Shown here: positions 42,307-53,605 of the stretch, in pieces
Layout of the letters: each line of letters opens with the position of its first letter
Numbering within the stretch: position 1 is the first letter of the stretch
Source: Amanita rubescens
Taxonomy: Eukaryota > Basidiomycota > Agaricomycetes > Agaricales > Amanitaceae
Reading direction: 5' to 3'
Assembly (NCBI GenBank): GCA_015039365.1
Contig: WION01000163.1
Span: forward strand, 1 to 64,000
DNA: 64,000 nt
The notes under the pieces: model-generated
What the model was told of the DNA's origin: nothing
The model's database searches: none
The model's input: the letters and a program-made list of their open reading frames with translations, nothing else
Translations under genes and position numbers: made by a program

Positions 42307-44015
42307 TCATGTCGAAAAAATGCCCATAATCTTAAACATCGGCACCGACTTTCCCTCCTCTCCCATAAGCAAACACTCAACATAATGTGACCCCCTCGTA
42401 ACACCATGATCAATAATCTCCAACGCAGACGTCGGCTCACCCACATTCGCAGCATTCATAATCGTCCTCGCCCCCCCAACATTATCATCCACCCAACACG
42501 AAATCTCACTCCCCTCCCCAATCAAACTCAACGGTTCTTTTAAATAATAAACTCCGATATCGCCCGCACCGACTTGGATTGGTATCCTAATCTTGCTCGT
42601 CGGAAAGGTAGAAAACCAATAATGGGCCGTTGCGTGTAAATTGGGACTTGGCCCAAAATTTTGGGGGTGGTGAGCTAACCATCCCGAACCGTAAAATAGG
42701 GATGGAGGGAGTGGGTTAATGAGGTTGTTTGCGGAGACGCAAAATGGGGCGATTTCTTGGAAAGGCCGGGTATTGGATGGTAGGCGGGTGGATATTCGAC
42801 CTTGGGGGACGTGTAATAGGTGGTTTTGTTGGATGGCGTTGCGGATGTTTTCGGGGACTTGTGGTTTGTCGTCGGTTAAGGGATCCGAGTCTTCGTCGTG
42901 TGGGACGCCGGGTTCCATGACGGGTTCATGTTCTGGGACACCTTGGCGATGGCCTATGCCTCCGAATAGGTGGCCTGGATCGCCTGGGAGGTTGCCTGGA
43001 GTGATAAAGGGTATGGCGTCGAATGCTTTGCCGTGGGCAATGTCCCACGCGAGGCATGTTTGCGCTTGGAAGTAGGTTATGAGGATTTCACTGAGGACTT
43101 GGTGGCCTGCAGAGTTTGCGAGGACGGGGTCTGCATAGTATTTGTTGATGGAGGTCGGGTCGCGGAAGTAGTCTGGGAGAAAGATGGACTTGGCGCTGAG
43201 GTGGGGTACGTCGTAGAACCGGGCGACGACGTTGTGCCAGTGGTCGGGTCCTGCGTAGCCATTGGATTGGTGAGTTTGACGACTAAAGTGGCCGAGGAGG
43301 ACGACGGCGGGAGAGTCCGGGCGGATGAGGATGGACCGGATGAGAGTTTCAAAGTGCTCCATTGCGCCGGCGTCGGAAGAGTCCTCGGTATCGAGCTCAA
43401 CGATGATGAGGTCGGAGTGGTCTGGGAGGTGGTGTGCGCTGCAAAAAGAAAAATATCTCGAGTCGGTCCGCCGCATGGCACCGTTGGTCAATTCGGAAGC
43501 GGGGTGGGGAAAGACGGTGTTCCACCATTGGAAAAAGCGGGATGGGTAGCATATTGGGGCTATTGGGTCGTCTCCAGCGCCGTGGCAGGAAGAGACTATG
43601 GTAGCGTGTGAGCGCTTGTTCAAATAGACAAGTGACACGTACTTGAACCCCCGATGACGCTAATGGTGACGGGGTGACCGGCTAGAGCTCTGTTTAACAC
43701 ACGGAGGACGCGGGCTCCACTTCCCATATGCAATCTGCTCTGCCCTAGGCGTATAGGCCCGTACTTGTTCCCTACATCGTCTCCAGGGCCATAAACTGGA
43801 CAAAAGTCGAATGGATTTGGCTGGTCGCTTGAGCGGAGATAGTTTTTGGCTTTGAGGTTTGCATTGGAGTAAGTTGGATGGGAAGATGACTCGTTGTAGG
43901 ACGGGGAGAGAAAGTGGACGAGAATGATGAAGGTGGTTACGATGGCGACTATGAGCCAGACGCGATTGAGATTAGAACGAGAAATGCGAGAAGATTTTTG
44001 AGAGTCAGAGGCCAT
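42307..44015 (-). CDS. membrane-anchored SGNH-hydrolase-like protein
   Basis: Two exons (44015-43643 and 43595-42307) join in ph ase to give 553 residues. A short cytosolic tail and a membrane anchor (VWLIVAIVTTFIILVHFL, about residues 20-37) mark a type II Golgi-like protein. The catalytic fold begins with the nucleophile block VISVIGGS|ISSCHGAG, rebuilt across the intron, and has a C-terminal DPVLANSAGHQVLSE block, giving the Asp-x-x-His pair expected of SGNH enzymes. A jelly-roll-like C-terminal region ends IMNAANVGEPTSALEIIDHG. Related fungal proteins are annotated as capsule-associated and may act on cell-surface glycans, possibly as acetyl-esterases or transferases. It is divergent to a GT69 gene. 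Broken 3' copies occur at 19590, 20540 and 25530. Confidence 0.75.
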
Positions 44016-44123
44016 GAGAGGGTCAGTTTGACCCGGAGAGGCGATGCGAAGTTGAGCTTTGCCTCTCCGCTGCATTTTTGATGGTGAGAGAAGACTCGGC
44101 CCAGTTGCCTTGTTAAGCCATTC
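44016..44123. promoter_or_regulatory. 108-bp shared promoter, SGNH / GT69 pair
   Basis: Only 108 bp separate the two divergent start codons, so the two glycan-related genes probably share control elements. Part of it (GATGGTGAGAGAAGACT) is repeated upstream of the second GT69 copy near 53555. No further motif is clear. Confidence 0.5.
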
Positions 44124-45679
44124 ATGCCAACAACTTCAACTCGTCGAATTCCAGCGCCTGTCGCATTACTCATTGGAATTTTCTTTGGCGTACTCTTTGC
44201 TCGTCTTATATCATGGGCAACAGATACAACACCAATTTGGCGAAGTAGTAACATTGCTGCAAAGTCGCGCCAGCACATCACTCTCCCTACTCTAGCTCAA
44301 CGTCGCAGAGTGTTAGATATCATTTCTACACTCTCTCCTCACTACACAAAAGAATGCACTCGTTCATCTCATCTTCAACCTCTCTATACCCACCAAGCCC
44401 ATGGTCGTTATGCAGCCCTCGTCGGTCATCAATCCTCTTCTGCCAAATCCTGGCTATACAATCTCTTTGCACCCGACGATCAACACCCACTCAACGAACA
44501 CGCCCACCCAAGATTCCCACCCAGCGACCACAAGTATTACTTTGCCATCAACCTCTACAACTCCTTCGACATCATCCCGGACCTATTTGCCACTCTTTTT
44601 AGAGTCGCCTCCGTACTAGGCTTCCAAAACGTCTACGTATCCATCTACGAAAACGGTTCCACAGACCAAACCAAAGCCCTCCTCCGGATCTTCGACGCCC
44701 TCACTAAATCCGTCGGTCTACGTGTCGCCATCAGAACATCCATGCGGACGCGCGGAGCATTCAACCACCGAATCGAATACCTCGCCGAAATCCGTAACGC
44801 CGCTTTTGGGCCCCTCCACGACCTTCGCGATTCCGAAAACGAATACTTTGAAACTATCATTTTCATGAACGACGTTCTCCCCTGCGTCGACGACCTCCTC
44901 GAGCTTATCTGGCAAAGTAGACGGAACAACGCCGGGATCACTTGTGCGACGGATTACATGTACCACGATGAAATTTCCGCTCCCGTGTTTTATGATAACT
45001 GGGTTGCGAGGGATATCAACGGGACGGCGTTGGAAAACGCGCCTTTTGAAAAGATTTTTCATCATTCCGAGTCGGCGCAGAGGTTCCAACGTCATCTTCC
45101 CGTTCAAGTCCAATCTTGCTGGAACGGGATCGCGATATTGGATTCGAAACCGTTTTATTCACCTCCTCAGGTTAGGTTCCGTATGGCTCGTATCACAGAG
45201 GGAGAGTGCAGTGCGAGCGAGTGTAGTTTGATTTGCAATGATTATTGGGAAGCTGGGTATGGTCGGATTATGATGGTTCCTAGGGTGAAATTGGCCTATG
45301 ATAGCGTGCGTGCAACGGTTCTCTGTCTCTTTCAATTTCTCATGGGATCCCACAGAAAGTGTTTGATATTATTCACCCCTCGAGGAGAAATTTGACTGCG
45401 ATAAGAGGGTATAAGCGATTGGGAGGCTTACCGGACGATCCGAGAACGGATCCCCAAGATCGTTCTTGGTTTGGACCTCATGATAGGTTGTTTACGGAGG
45501 AGGAAAGTGAGCCGTTGGACTTTAGACCTGGTCCGGATTATGTATGGTGTTGGGGATGGGATGGTGCAGGTGATTTGGAAGGTCCAGATGTCGATCCGAT
45601 ATGGGAGAGGATGCCGAACAGGTCGTCGAGGCCTGAAGCTGTCCTCGTTCGTCATGATAGGAGTATACCTTTGTTATGA
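44124..45679 (+). CDS. GT69 (Cap59/Cmt1-like) glycosyltransferase
   Basis: Two exons (44124-45305 and 45356-45679) in phase give 501 residues. The GT69 family includes Cryptococcus CAP59 and the alpha-1,3-mannosyltransferase CMT1, Golgi enzymes of surface-glycan synthesis. An N-terminal anchor (VALLIGIFFGVLFARLISW) lies at about residues 10-28. The catalytic domain has YYFAINLYNSFDIIPDLF, VYVSIYENGSTDQTKALL, RIEYLAEIRNAAFGPL, FMNDVLPCVDDLLELIWQ, CATDYMYHDE, CWNGIAILDSKPF and ASECSLICNDYW. The C-terminal exon reads YKRLGGLPDDPRTDPQDR. The gene is intact and shares a short promoter with the SGNH gene. A frame-broken copy lies at 53606 and an isolated 3' piece at 50283. Confidence 0.9.
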
Positions 45680-46039
45680 GGTCGTATGTAATACTCTCGC
45701 CAGTTAGCTATTGCAACATTGCACTGTCGACCCAGTTTAATAATATAATTAGCAGCGGACTACAGGGAAAAGCAATGTTGACAGTTCTATCAATTGCTCA
45801 GTGGGTTGGAGTCACTATCACTTAGGCAACTTGGAGGAGATCACCAAACACCACACTTGCAAAACAATCAAGATGCAAGTGATTTGGGGCATTCAAAGTA
45901 GAGAGAACATTTCAACCTCAGAATAAAAAGAAGTTTGCATAAGTGTAGCTACTGTACAACAACTGGAATTTAGCAGTTCTGCATGATCATCTTTCCAACA
46001 TTCATAAGTTGCAACTATCAGTTCCTTGCCAAAGAGGCA

Positions 46040-49000
46040 TCAGAATTTCAAGTGTGGGGGTTTTGGGGTGACCTTGAATTTATGTAACTTGTTCCACATC
46101 TTCTTCCACACTTTGTCTTCTGTCACTTCAGATTGACCACTCTGTGCTCCATTATCCAGGAGAATCTTGATAGTTTCAGCATTACCTTGCTCTGATGCAG
46201 CATTCAATGCATTGCCAAACAGTCCACCCTGTGCATTCACATCTGCACCCTTGTCCAAGAGAAGCATGGCAATTTCAGCATTTCCTCCCCATGATGCAGC
46301 TTGCAATGCATTGCCATATTGCCCACCTTGAGCATTCACATCTGCACCTTTGTCCGAGAGAAGCATGACAATTTCAGCATTTCCTCCCCATGATGCAGCT
46401 TGCGATGCACTGCCATATTCCCCACCTTGTGCATTCACATTTGCACCTTTGTCCAAGAGAAGCCTGGCAACTTCAGCATGACCTGTATATGATGCAGCTT
46501 GCAATGCATTGCCATATTTCCCACCTTGTGCATTCACATTTGCACCTTTATCCAAGAGAAGCTTGGCAATTTTGGCATTTCTTCCCTGTGATGCAGCTTG
46601 CAATGCATTGCCATATTCTCCACCTTGTGCATTCACATTTGCACCTTTGCCCAAGAGAAGCATGACAATTTCAGCATTTTCTCCCCATGATGCAGCTTGC
46701 AATGCATTGCCATATTTCCCACCTTGTGCATTCACAATTGCACCCTTGTCCAAGAGAAGCCTGGAAATTTCAGCATTTCCTCCCCATGATGCAGCTTGCA
46801 ATGCATTGCCATATTTCCCACCTTGTGCATTCACATTTGCACCTTTGTCCAAGAGAAGCCTGGCAATTTCAGCATCACCTCTATATGCTGCAGCTTGCAA
46901 TGCATTGCCATATTGCCCACTTTGTGCATTTGCATCTGCACCTTTGTCCAAGAGAAGCCTGGAAATTTCAGCATTTCCTCCCCATGATGCAGCTTGCAAT
47001 GCATTGCCATATTTCCCACCTTGTGCATTCACATTTGCACCTTTGTCCAAGAGAAGCTTGGCAATTTCAGCATGACCTCCATATGATGCAGCTTGCAATG
47101 CATTGCCATATTTCCCACCTTGTGCATTCACATTTGCACCTTTGTCCAAGAGAAGCTTGGCAATTTCAGCATGACCTCCATATGATGCAGCTTGCAATGC
47201 ATTGCCATATTTCCCACCTTGTGCATTCACATTTGCACCTTTGTCCAAGAGAAGCTTGGCAATTTCAGCATGTCCTCCACATGATGCAGCTTGCAATGCA
47301 TTGCCATATTTCCCACCTTGTGCATTCACATTTGTGCCTTTGTCCAAGAGAAGTCTGGCAATCTGAACGTGACCTCCCCATGATGCAGCTTGCAATGCAT
47401 TGCCATATTTCCCACCTTGTGCATTCACATTTGCATCTTTGTCCAAGAGAAGCCTAACAATACCAATATATCCATTCTCTGATGCAATTTCAACCAGTGC
47501 ACCATATGCCCAACTCCATTCATTTCTTGTTATTTTCCATTTATTGCTTTTGATTGTTGTTTCTATAATGTCTTGCAAGCCAAATAGTGCAGCATAATGG
47601 AGTGGTGATGCCCTAGTATATATATTTTCAATTTCTGCAACATCATACACTGTTTCCCTCCATCTCATAAAGGCACCATCTTGATCCCATAAAAACCTTT
47701 TTGTTAGATCCTGTAGGATTTCATTCTTGTTGCTAAGTTGGTAGTGATTGGACCAAAATTCAGCTGGATAAGCAAATTTGAAGATGGCATACTGTCCTTC
47801 TGACTCAGATTTGAGCAGAATATAACTTAAACAGCAATGTGCAATGGCAGCATGTCCTAATTGTACATCAGACAAAGCAATTTGTCTTGGTTTGTGCAGG
47901 AAATACTCCTTCACTGATGCATGTGCCAGTTGAACTTTGTTGTCAACTGTCTTTATTACAAGACTGGAGCACATATGTATTACATCATCAGGATGGGCCA
48001 ATCCTAAGTTGGAATCAAAGTTGCCACTGGAAGCATCAAATGTCACAACAATGGCTAATTCCTCAAGTTTCAGAGGCCTCATCCCAAACATCAGCCATTG
48101 TAGAATAACTTTTGCAAATGGTATCTGTTTTTCATCAATTCTCTGAAGTATTTGATCATATGTGTTTTCTAGATCCTTTGGAAGACTTTTCAGTGTCTCC
48201 ATGAGCACTTTCTGGCTTGGACAGTGTTTTAGCTCTTCAATTTGGCATGCAACCCAGCGGAACCTGCTCAAGTACTTTAACTCCTTTATCATAAAGACAC
48301 ATGGTTATACATACATTCCATTAGCACCACTGATTAGCAAATTCTTTATGACCTGTTGTATTTCAGGACTCCATCTTTTTAATCTGCCATCATTTTCAAC
48401 AGCTGAATTGATGTAGGATATGATGTCAGAACCAACTAATTCTGCAGATAAGAGGAGTTCTGTTGGGACCAATTCTTCCATGTTCATCATGATATCTTGC
48501 TCCCTCCTGCTGGTCACTAAGAGGTGAAAATGTGGCAATTCCCACTTGTGGATAACTTTGATCACTGTATCAAATAATTTGTGATAATCATCATCACATT
48601 CATCCAAAGCATCAATGACCACATAAGTTTGTCCAAAGCCTTGGAGAAGCTCCAAAAGCAAAGTGAGAAGTTCATCCTTTGTTGGGAGAGATGACTTGTC
48701 ATGCTTGTTATACAGTTTGTCCATGGGGAGATAATTGTTGGACTTGGCTGTAAGATTCAAGACCAAAGATGAAATAAGACTTCTGGAACTCTGCTTTGCC
48801 TTGTCATTGATGTCAAAATAGAAATAAGCCAAACCAGTTTCAGGCTGAGCCTGCACAATGGCTTTTATATCCTCAATGATAGTGGAACTAATCCTTACTT
48901 TAAGCAATTATATATGAGTAAAACAAGTAATACTAACCAAATGAGTGTTTTTCCACAACCAGCTACCAATTGTTGAGATACAACCAATATTGGTTTATTG

Positions 49001-49441
49001 TGATCCCACTCACAAATGCCATTGATCCACATGAAAGAGTTGGATTGTTCTTTCCATTTGATATACCTGTTGTCCCCAAGGAGCCACTGACCAGAGCCTT
49101 CCAAGTGCTTCTCTCTAGCATTGTTATGGCTAACTGATGGATCAGGCACATTCAGCCAGTTTTTTAACTTTGCTGAGGAAGGCATGTTGAAGTAATGCAG
49201 AATTGAGGCTGTAGACAACAAACCGAGGAACTCTTCAGCATTTACTACACAAACACTTTAGCATAGTCATCCTTTCAATCATGAGATATCTCATACTGTT
49301 TATGACAATGTTTGTAGTTTCATGTTTCTAAGTTGAAAAGATCCACATTTGCAAATTGCAATGGAATGAGCAGAACTGAACACGCACTATATAGTCATGA
49401 CCAACATCAATAAGATTACTTTCCTTGATATTGATATCCAT
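46040..49441 (-). CDS. NLR-like NACHT-ankyrin protein
   Basis: STAND proteins of this type act in fungal self/non-self recognition and innate-immune-like signalling. The N-terminal exon (ATG 49441, MDINIKESNLIDVGHDYI) has an uncertain splice. The pre-NACHT block follows (HLEGSGQWLLGDNRYIKW, NSFMWINGI), then P-loop GCGKTLI rebuilt from two introns, FYFDINDKAKQSSRSLISSL, Walker B VVIDALDECDD, LLVTSRREQDI, and the post-NACHT helices RWVACQIEELKHCP and KLEELAIVVTFDAS. About 13 nearly identical 33-residue ankyrin repeats form the C-terminal sensor. Apart from the first junction, the splice phases agree and no stop interrupts the gene. At about 1040 residues it is normal for the class. It lies in a CpG-free island, so its base use is unlike all its neighbours. 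Confidence 0.85.
46190..47480 (-). repeat. 99-bp ankyrin-coding tandem repeat, about 13 units
   Basis: Units encode NAQGGKYGNALQAASxxx followed by AEIAxLLLDKGANV. Most of each unit is identical at the DNA level. Differences cluster at a few codons: the residue after AAS (W, Y, C, Q, A), the next two or three, and the residues before LLL (AR, AK, SR, VM). The first and last units are more diverged. Confidence 0.85.
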
Positions 49442-49556
49442 GCTGGTCTGGTAAATGCACAGTGATAGTACAAGATCAAGATACACCGAGTCACATGAAT
49501 GTGTCACAGTATCGTATCACATTTTCCACGACCCAGCATCTAGTAGCCTCCGGATC

Positions 49557-49946
49557 GCGACTCGAGCCATGAAGAACGCTATCCACTTGTCGGTTGTGGG
49601 CCGCCGCTTCGCGTGACATGGTCCGAAGGCAGGCACTCTAGGGCCTCATATCTGACATAACAGCACAGGCATGGGTCATTTGTCAAAATAGCAGGCAAGG
49701 GCAACATCGCATCCTCAATGCATACGTGCGCTGCATGTCCTTGTATCGCCGCTGCTTCAGCGGGAAATGCCGCCAGTAGCAGTGCACCGCCTGGCCCGTC
49801 TCGCGTGTAGCCATTGCCTCGCCAGCGCCGCAAGTAGATGTCTCGTGCTTGGAAGTCTCGCGTATCGCCGTGGTCTCCGCTAAATCCACGCCAGGAAGAG
49901 ACCGAGGCCTGAATCACGACTCGAGCCATGAAGAATGCTATCCACC
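49557..49946. repeat. direct repeat of about 28 bp flanking 330 bp
   Basis: CGACTCGAGCCATGAAGAA followed by (C/T)GCTATCCAC occurs at 49559-49586 and again at 49919-49946. The enclosed stretch is CpG-rich and open on the minus strand (49579-50034) but shows no domain. It lies just right of the CpG-poor island. Confidence 0.6.
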
Positions 49947-50282
49947 CAACACGAGCCATGACGCTTCCAAACTTTACAACGTAGATGCCAACACCTGAGC
50001 TTATCCCACGCACCTGGTTTTTTATCGCTTCCACCGTAGGGAAATTCGGCCTCGGGCTTGATTGGGTGAAAGCTGATGCTGACGTGGCCTGCTAGCTCGC
50101 AAGTCCGTTTCTCTGCATCCGTTCTACTTACAACCACACTGAACTTTCTCTTTAGAAGCGCCACTGGGATCACCTATGGTATCTTCCCCGCCGACGCCCT
50201 CTAACCCAACCATGCCCTCCCATCACACCACACTCATTGATATTCGAGAAATTAGTTCCGCGATGTTTTGATGATATTCGGG

Positions 50283-50400
50283 TACTCTCCATCTATCCAT
50301 CCAGATGTCAATCCGATATGGGAACGGATGTCGAACAGGTCGTCGAGGCGGAAGCTGTCCTCGTTTTTCACGATAGGAGTGCTCTACCGTTCCTATGAAT
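50283..50400 (+). pseudogene. isolated 3' piece of a GT69 gene
   Basis: The piece matches the last 120 bp of the GT69 genes (VDPIWERMSNRSSR in the intact form; here DVNPIWERMSNRSSRR with frame shifts) up to the stop region. It is closer to the 53606 copy (GGGAACGGATGTCGAACAGG) than to the 44124 copy. No other GT69 sequence adjoins it. Confidence 0.8.
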
Positions 50401-51453
50401 CTGCTACCATGACTTGCACATTTCACCCTGCCGCTTTGAAGCTATCGATCTGTAAATCTTAATTCTTCTCAAGTTCTATGCCACTTTAAACGGGCGTTTC
50501 GATGTTATCTATGGATTCCACTTGGATGAGAGAATTCAACAAGCAGATAACCATGGGTGACATCGACCACATTTATTTGAACTTCAACTCTTGGGGCCCT
50601 GACTTGAAATTCCGTCTATCACGATACTGAAGCAATCCTTAACACGTCTGATTGTGAGGCCGACGCGCGCTGCGTATGAAATCCTCAAAGACTCCTTTTG
50701 TATTTGTTGGCGACCACAGGCAGCATGGACCCAGTCGAAGCGACTGCGCAGCATTCACATAGCTTCTCATTTCCCTGTCCTTAGACAAGACGGGGATGTC
50801 CACCTCGGGTTCCTGATGTGCTCGGAGAAACAGAGTTGGAACTGCAACTATGCTATTAGATACTGTATGCGGGTATGAATGCGGCGCGAACGTCGAAAGC
50901 ACGATGGTAGAGTAGCAAGTAGGGGGAGCGCCGGAGGTACAGTACGTGAGAAAGGTTGCTGTACGGCAAGTACTAAAAACTCGTTCCAAGCAGTTGAACA
51001 ATCGGTCGACTATCTTACGGTGATGCAGAGAATGAAGATGGTCAAAAAGAATCCCGAAATCGGTACAAAACCTACAAACTCCGAGTCACCGCGTCAGGGG
51101 AATGCGGGTTCGTATGAGCCTTGATCGTGAGTACTTAGAGATCTAAAAGAATGAACAGACGGACGTATAATCAGGCTAGCAAAAACGCTGTACTGAGCAG
51201 ACTCGCAGGGAGGCCAAAGACGAACGCGCCATTACCGTGGTGGACGTCAAAGATAGATTTAGGCTTGCGCTTGGCATTCGAGAAGCAGATGGAGTGGCTA
51301 GTCACCCTAATCCTACTATGAACAACGAAACGCTCAAGATGATATATATTCCAACACATCCGAGATAACGGACAACGGTTGCAGAATCTACTTGCCCGGA
51401 AAACACAAGGTGACCTATACCTCATGTTTCTGGATTCGTTACGCATTCAAGTT
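50401..51453. other. no gene recognised
   Basis: Short frames on both strands lack domains and splice logic. The stretch probably consists of old, unrecognisable relics. Confidence 0.3.
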
Positions 51454-52446
51454 CTACAGCAAGAAGAGGGATTTACTTACGAGGCTTGGCTTAAGGATCT
51501 CGGGTTGCTTCCCTTCGGCCTTGGATAGTCGTTCTCGTAGGTCTATGACGAACATTAGTCGAAATCCCATGTCAAGTACAAGTTGACGCACCGAGCCTCG
51601 GTTCGGATGCCATCCACAAACATATTGAGATCTCACGCGTTGAGGTTTGGTTGGAACTGCGAGACCAATGCAAGGACGGCGGTGAATTGGAGACGTTGTG
51701 AATTTCGCAAAGGATAATGGTAACCACCCTATCTGGCTGAAATCGAGCAGGACGATCTTCCCGGACTCATCGACGCCAAAGTTGCTAGCGTCCATGTCGG
51801 ACTGCGTGAGGATTAGCGGCTCATTATCGAAGCTGACGGGTGTCACTAGGCGCAACCTCGAAATCATCCTGCGCCCCTGACCCAGATGATATGTTGGCGG
51901 ATGCCAGACGCTCGAGAAAATATAAGCACGGACGCACCCTGTTTATATATCTCTCGAGAGCCCCAACGCTCGAGAAAACCAGAGGGGCCTTACCATCCGA
52001 TGGTGGATAACACCACCTAAGGCACCGAGCACATGATTAGAAGGAGCTGGAACCAGCGCAAGCCAATTGAGAGCTTCTGCCATCCTCTTTTCCGGGGTTG
52101 GGAGAACAGTGACGCGCTCCATAACGAGGTATCCTGTTCCTTCGTCTCGAAAGAAATATTCAACCTTGGGAATGCATGGCGCGTTCTTCTGAGACTTTGC
52201 ATAATCGTAGACGTCCCTCTGAGTCTTGACTTGAGGCTCTAGCGAGTACCCGTACTTGACGACGTAACTTCCGATGAGCAGGCCGGGATGGTAGTTAGCG
52301 TCACGCCAGTGATTGAGCATGTGTTCTCTGCAGATTCTAATGACGGTGGCCTCAAAAGTGTCCGAGCCGATGGTCGTCATTGAAAGATGTCCTGGATAAT
52401 GCGATGTAACGATAGAATGATGCATACGAATGGGGTTGGGTCGCAA
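51454..52446 (-). pseudogene. APH-like phosphotransferase, frame-broken
   Basis: The fold is that of the aminoglycoside-phosphotransferase / choline-kinase-like family, which is expanded in basidiomycetes with unknown substrates. N-lobe: GSYVVKYGYSLEPQVKTQRD, IPKVEYFFRDEGTGYLVMER, and the ALNWLALVPAPSNHVLGALG hinge. C-lobe: APLVFSSVGALERYINRVRP, then LILTQSDMDASNFGVDESGK with the catalytic SDMDASNF loop, then the metal-binding IVLLDFSQIGWLP. Between HHRM and KAPLVFSS the frame shifts by one base, and it shifts again before the catalytic loop and after FAKFT. A few of these may be introns I cannot place, but three breaks favour a pseudogene. Confidence 0.65.
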
Positions 52447-53605
52447 AGGAAAGCACAGCGCAATGCCTTGAATGAAGGTACGTGAGGAAAAGTAGGACGA
52501 GTGATGAACGAAGTAGACGGTCGAAGGAGAAGCTTGGTCGAAAGGAGATGGACGATTATAACGCCCTAGATGAAGACCCTTGAATAAGGGTAAGAAAGGC
52601 GACGAAATAATAGGTACGAGTGGACTAGTTGGAGCGCAGCGCCTTCGATAAAGATACGAGCAGCAGGAAGAAGCGGCAAAGGATACGTATGATCAAAGGA
52701 GAAACTTGGTCGGATAAAACAGACGATTGGAATAGGAGGGATACGAACGTTAAAGGTAAAAGATCTCGGCCGGTACCGCTCTCCGGCGCGTAGCCTTTGG
52801 CGTGCGGGGGACAACAGCATATACAAGCGCATAGACACATCGCACACGTCTATTCGTATAATGCCGCCAATAATCCAAAAAGGCGGGATTGCATGTCAAG
52901 GTGGAGTTTTTTGGTATAGTATGGCATGAGCGCTGTGACTAGTTGACTCGGAGTGCTTGTCGGGTGACAGTAAGCGGGCCGTATTTGTTCCGAGGCCGGG
53001 CCATCTGGATTCTTACTCGGTGGCAGCTAACCGCTAAACTGAGTCCCCCACTCTCTCTCCCTCCGAGTTTCCTGTGGTTTCCTGTGAAACATGGGAATAA
53101 ATCTGTGGGCCATTTGCATCCTGAACGAACAACCTTACGGATCAGCCGAGCTGGACGACCTCCCTCTAGCCAAAGAGATGATCCAGCTCCGCCGCCATTC
53201 TTTCCGATGGACACCAACTACTCACGAACAAAGACGAATTTGTCTGCAAAAACCAACTTCGTTCCACTCTGCTCACCGCTAACCACGTCTTCTGTCTATC
53301 CTCGCCCAGTAAACTCAACCAGACGGGCATTCGTGACTGACATATTGGAACTCGGGGATTTACTAGTTATGGACTAAGGAATTTTCCCTTATCTGGGAGA
53401 CGGTGGATGGTCGTAGCATTGAAAGCACTAGGGGTTGATACAGACACGTCGGAGACTCACTGGTATGTTTTTATTTCCCGTCCGGTTCGATACGGCTAAC
53501 GAGCGATATCCAGAACTCGAAAAAGGGAACGAAAGACATCCTACAGCATATTTGATGGTGAGAGAAGACTGGATCTGGAATATTGCCCCGTTAAGTATTC
53601 CCTGT
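52447..53605. other. no gene recognised; upstream of the GT69 duplicate
   Basis: Open frames at 52943-53377 (+) have no domain. Homology to the intact GT69 locus starts only near 53555, so the SGNH gene was not copied with this GT69 duplicate. Confidence 0.35.

Larger units (their letters stand above)
45760..49480. other. CpG-depleted island
   Basis: In the roughly 3.4 kb from 45781 to 49200 I find only five CpG dinucleotides (near 46354, 46405, 47366, 48258 and 49200), while flanking DNA has dozens per kb. The left edge coincides with the point where homology between the two GT69 3' flanks ends (after AATAATATAATTAG, 45755). CpGs return to normal after about 49480. The island contains one NLR-like gene. 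Confidence 0.85.

Noticed and set aside
42719..43611. Plus-strand open frames opposite the SGNH gene
   Set aside because: They arise from the biased codons of the minus-strand gene, whose motifs, membrane anchor and splice phase are clear.
46190..47480. CRISPR-like array in the ankyrin region
   Set aside because: The regular repeats are 99-bp coding units translated in one frame, with no spacer structure, in a eukaryotic gene.
46390..47600. Long plus-strand open frames rich in His and Cys opposite the ankyrin array
   Set aside because: They are the reverse strand of the 99-bp ankyrin repeats and repeat with the same period. The minus strand carries a complete NLR domain order.
45760..49480. 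Bacterial origin of the CpG-poor gene
   Set aside because: The gene has several spliceosomal introns and a typical fungal NACHT-ankyrin layout, and CpG loss reaches into the neighbouring fungal flank.
49579..50034. 151-residue minus-strand frame beside the NLR
   Set aside because: No domain. It overlaps a short direct repeat, and the composition suggests a chance frame in CpG-rich DNA.
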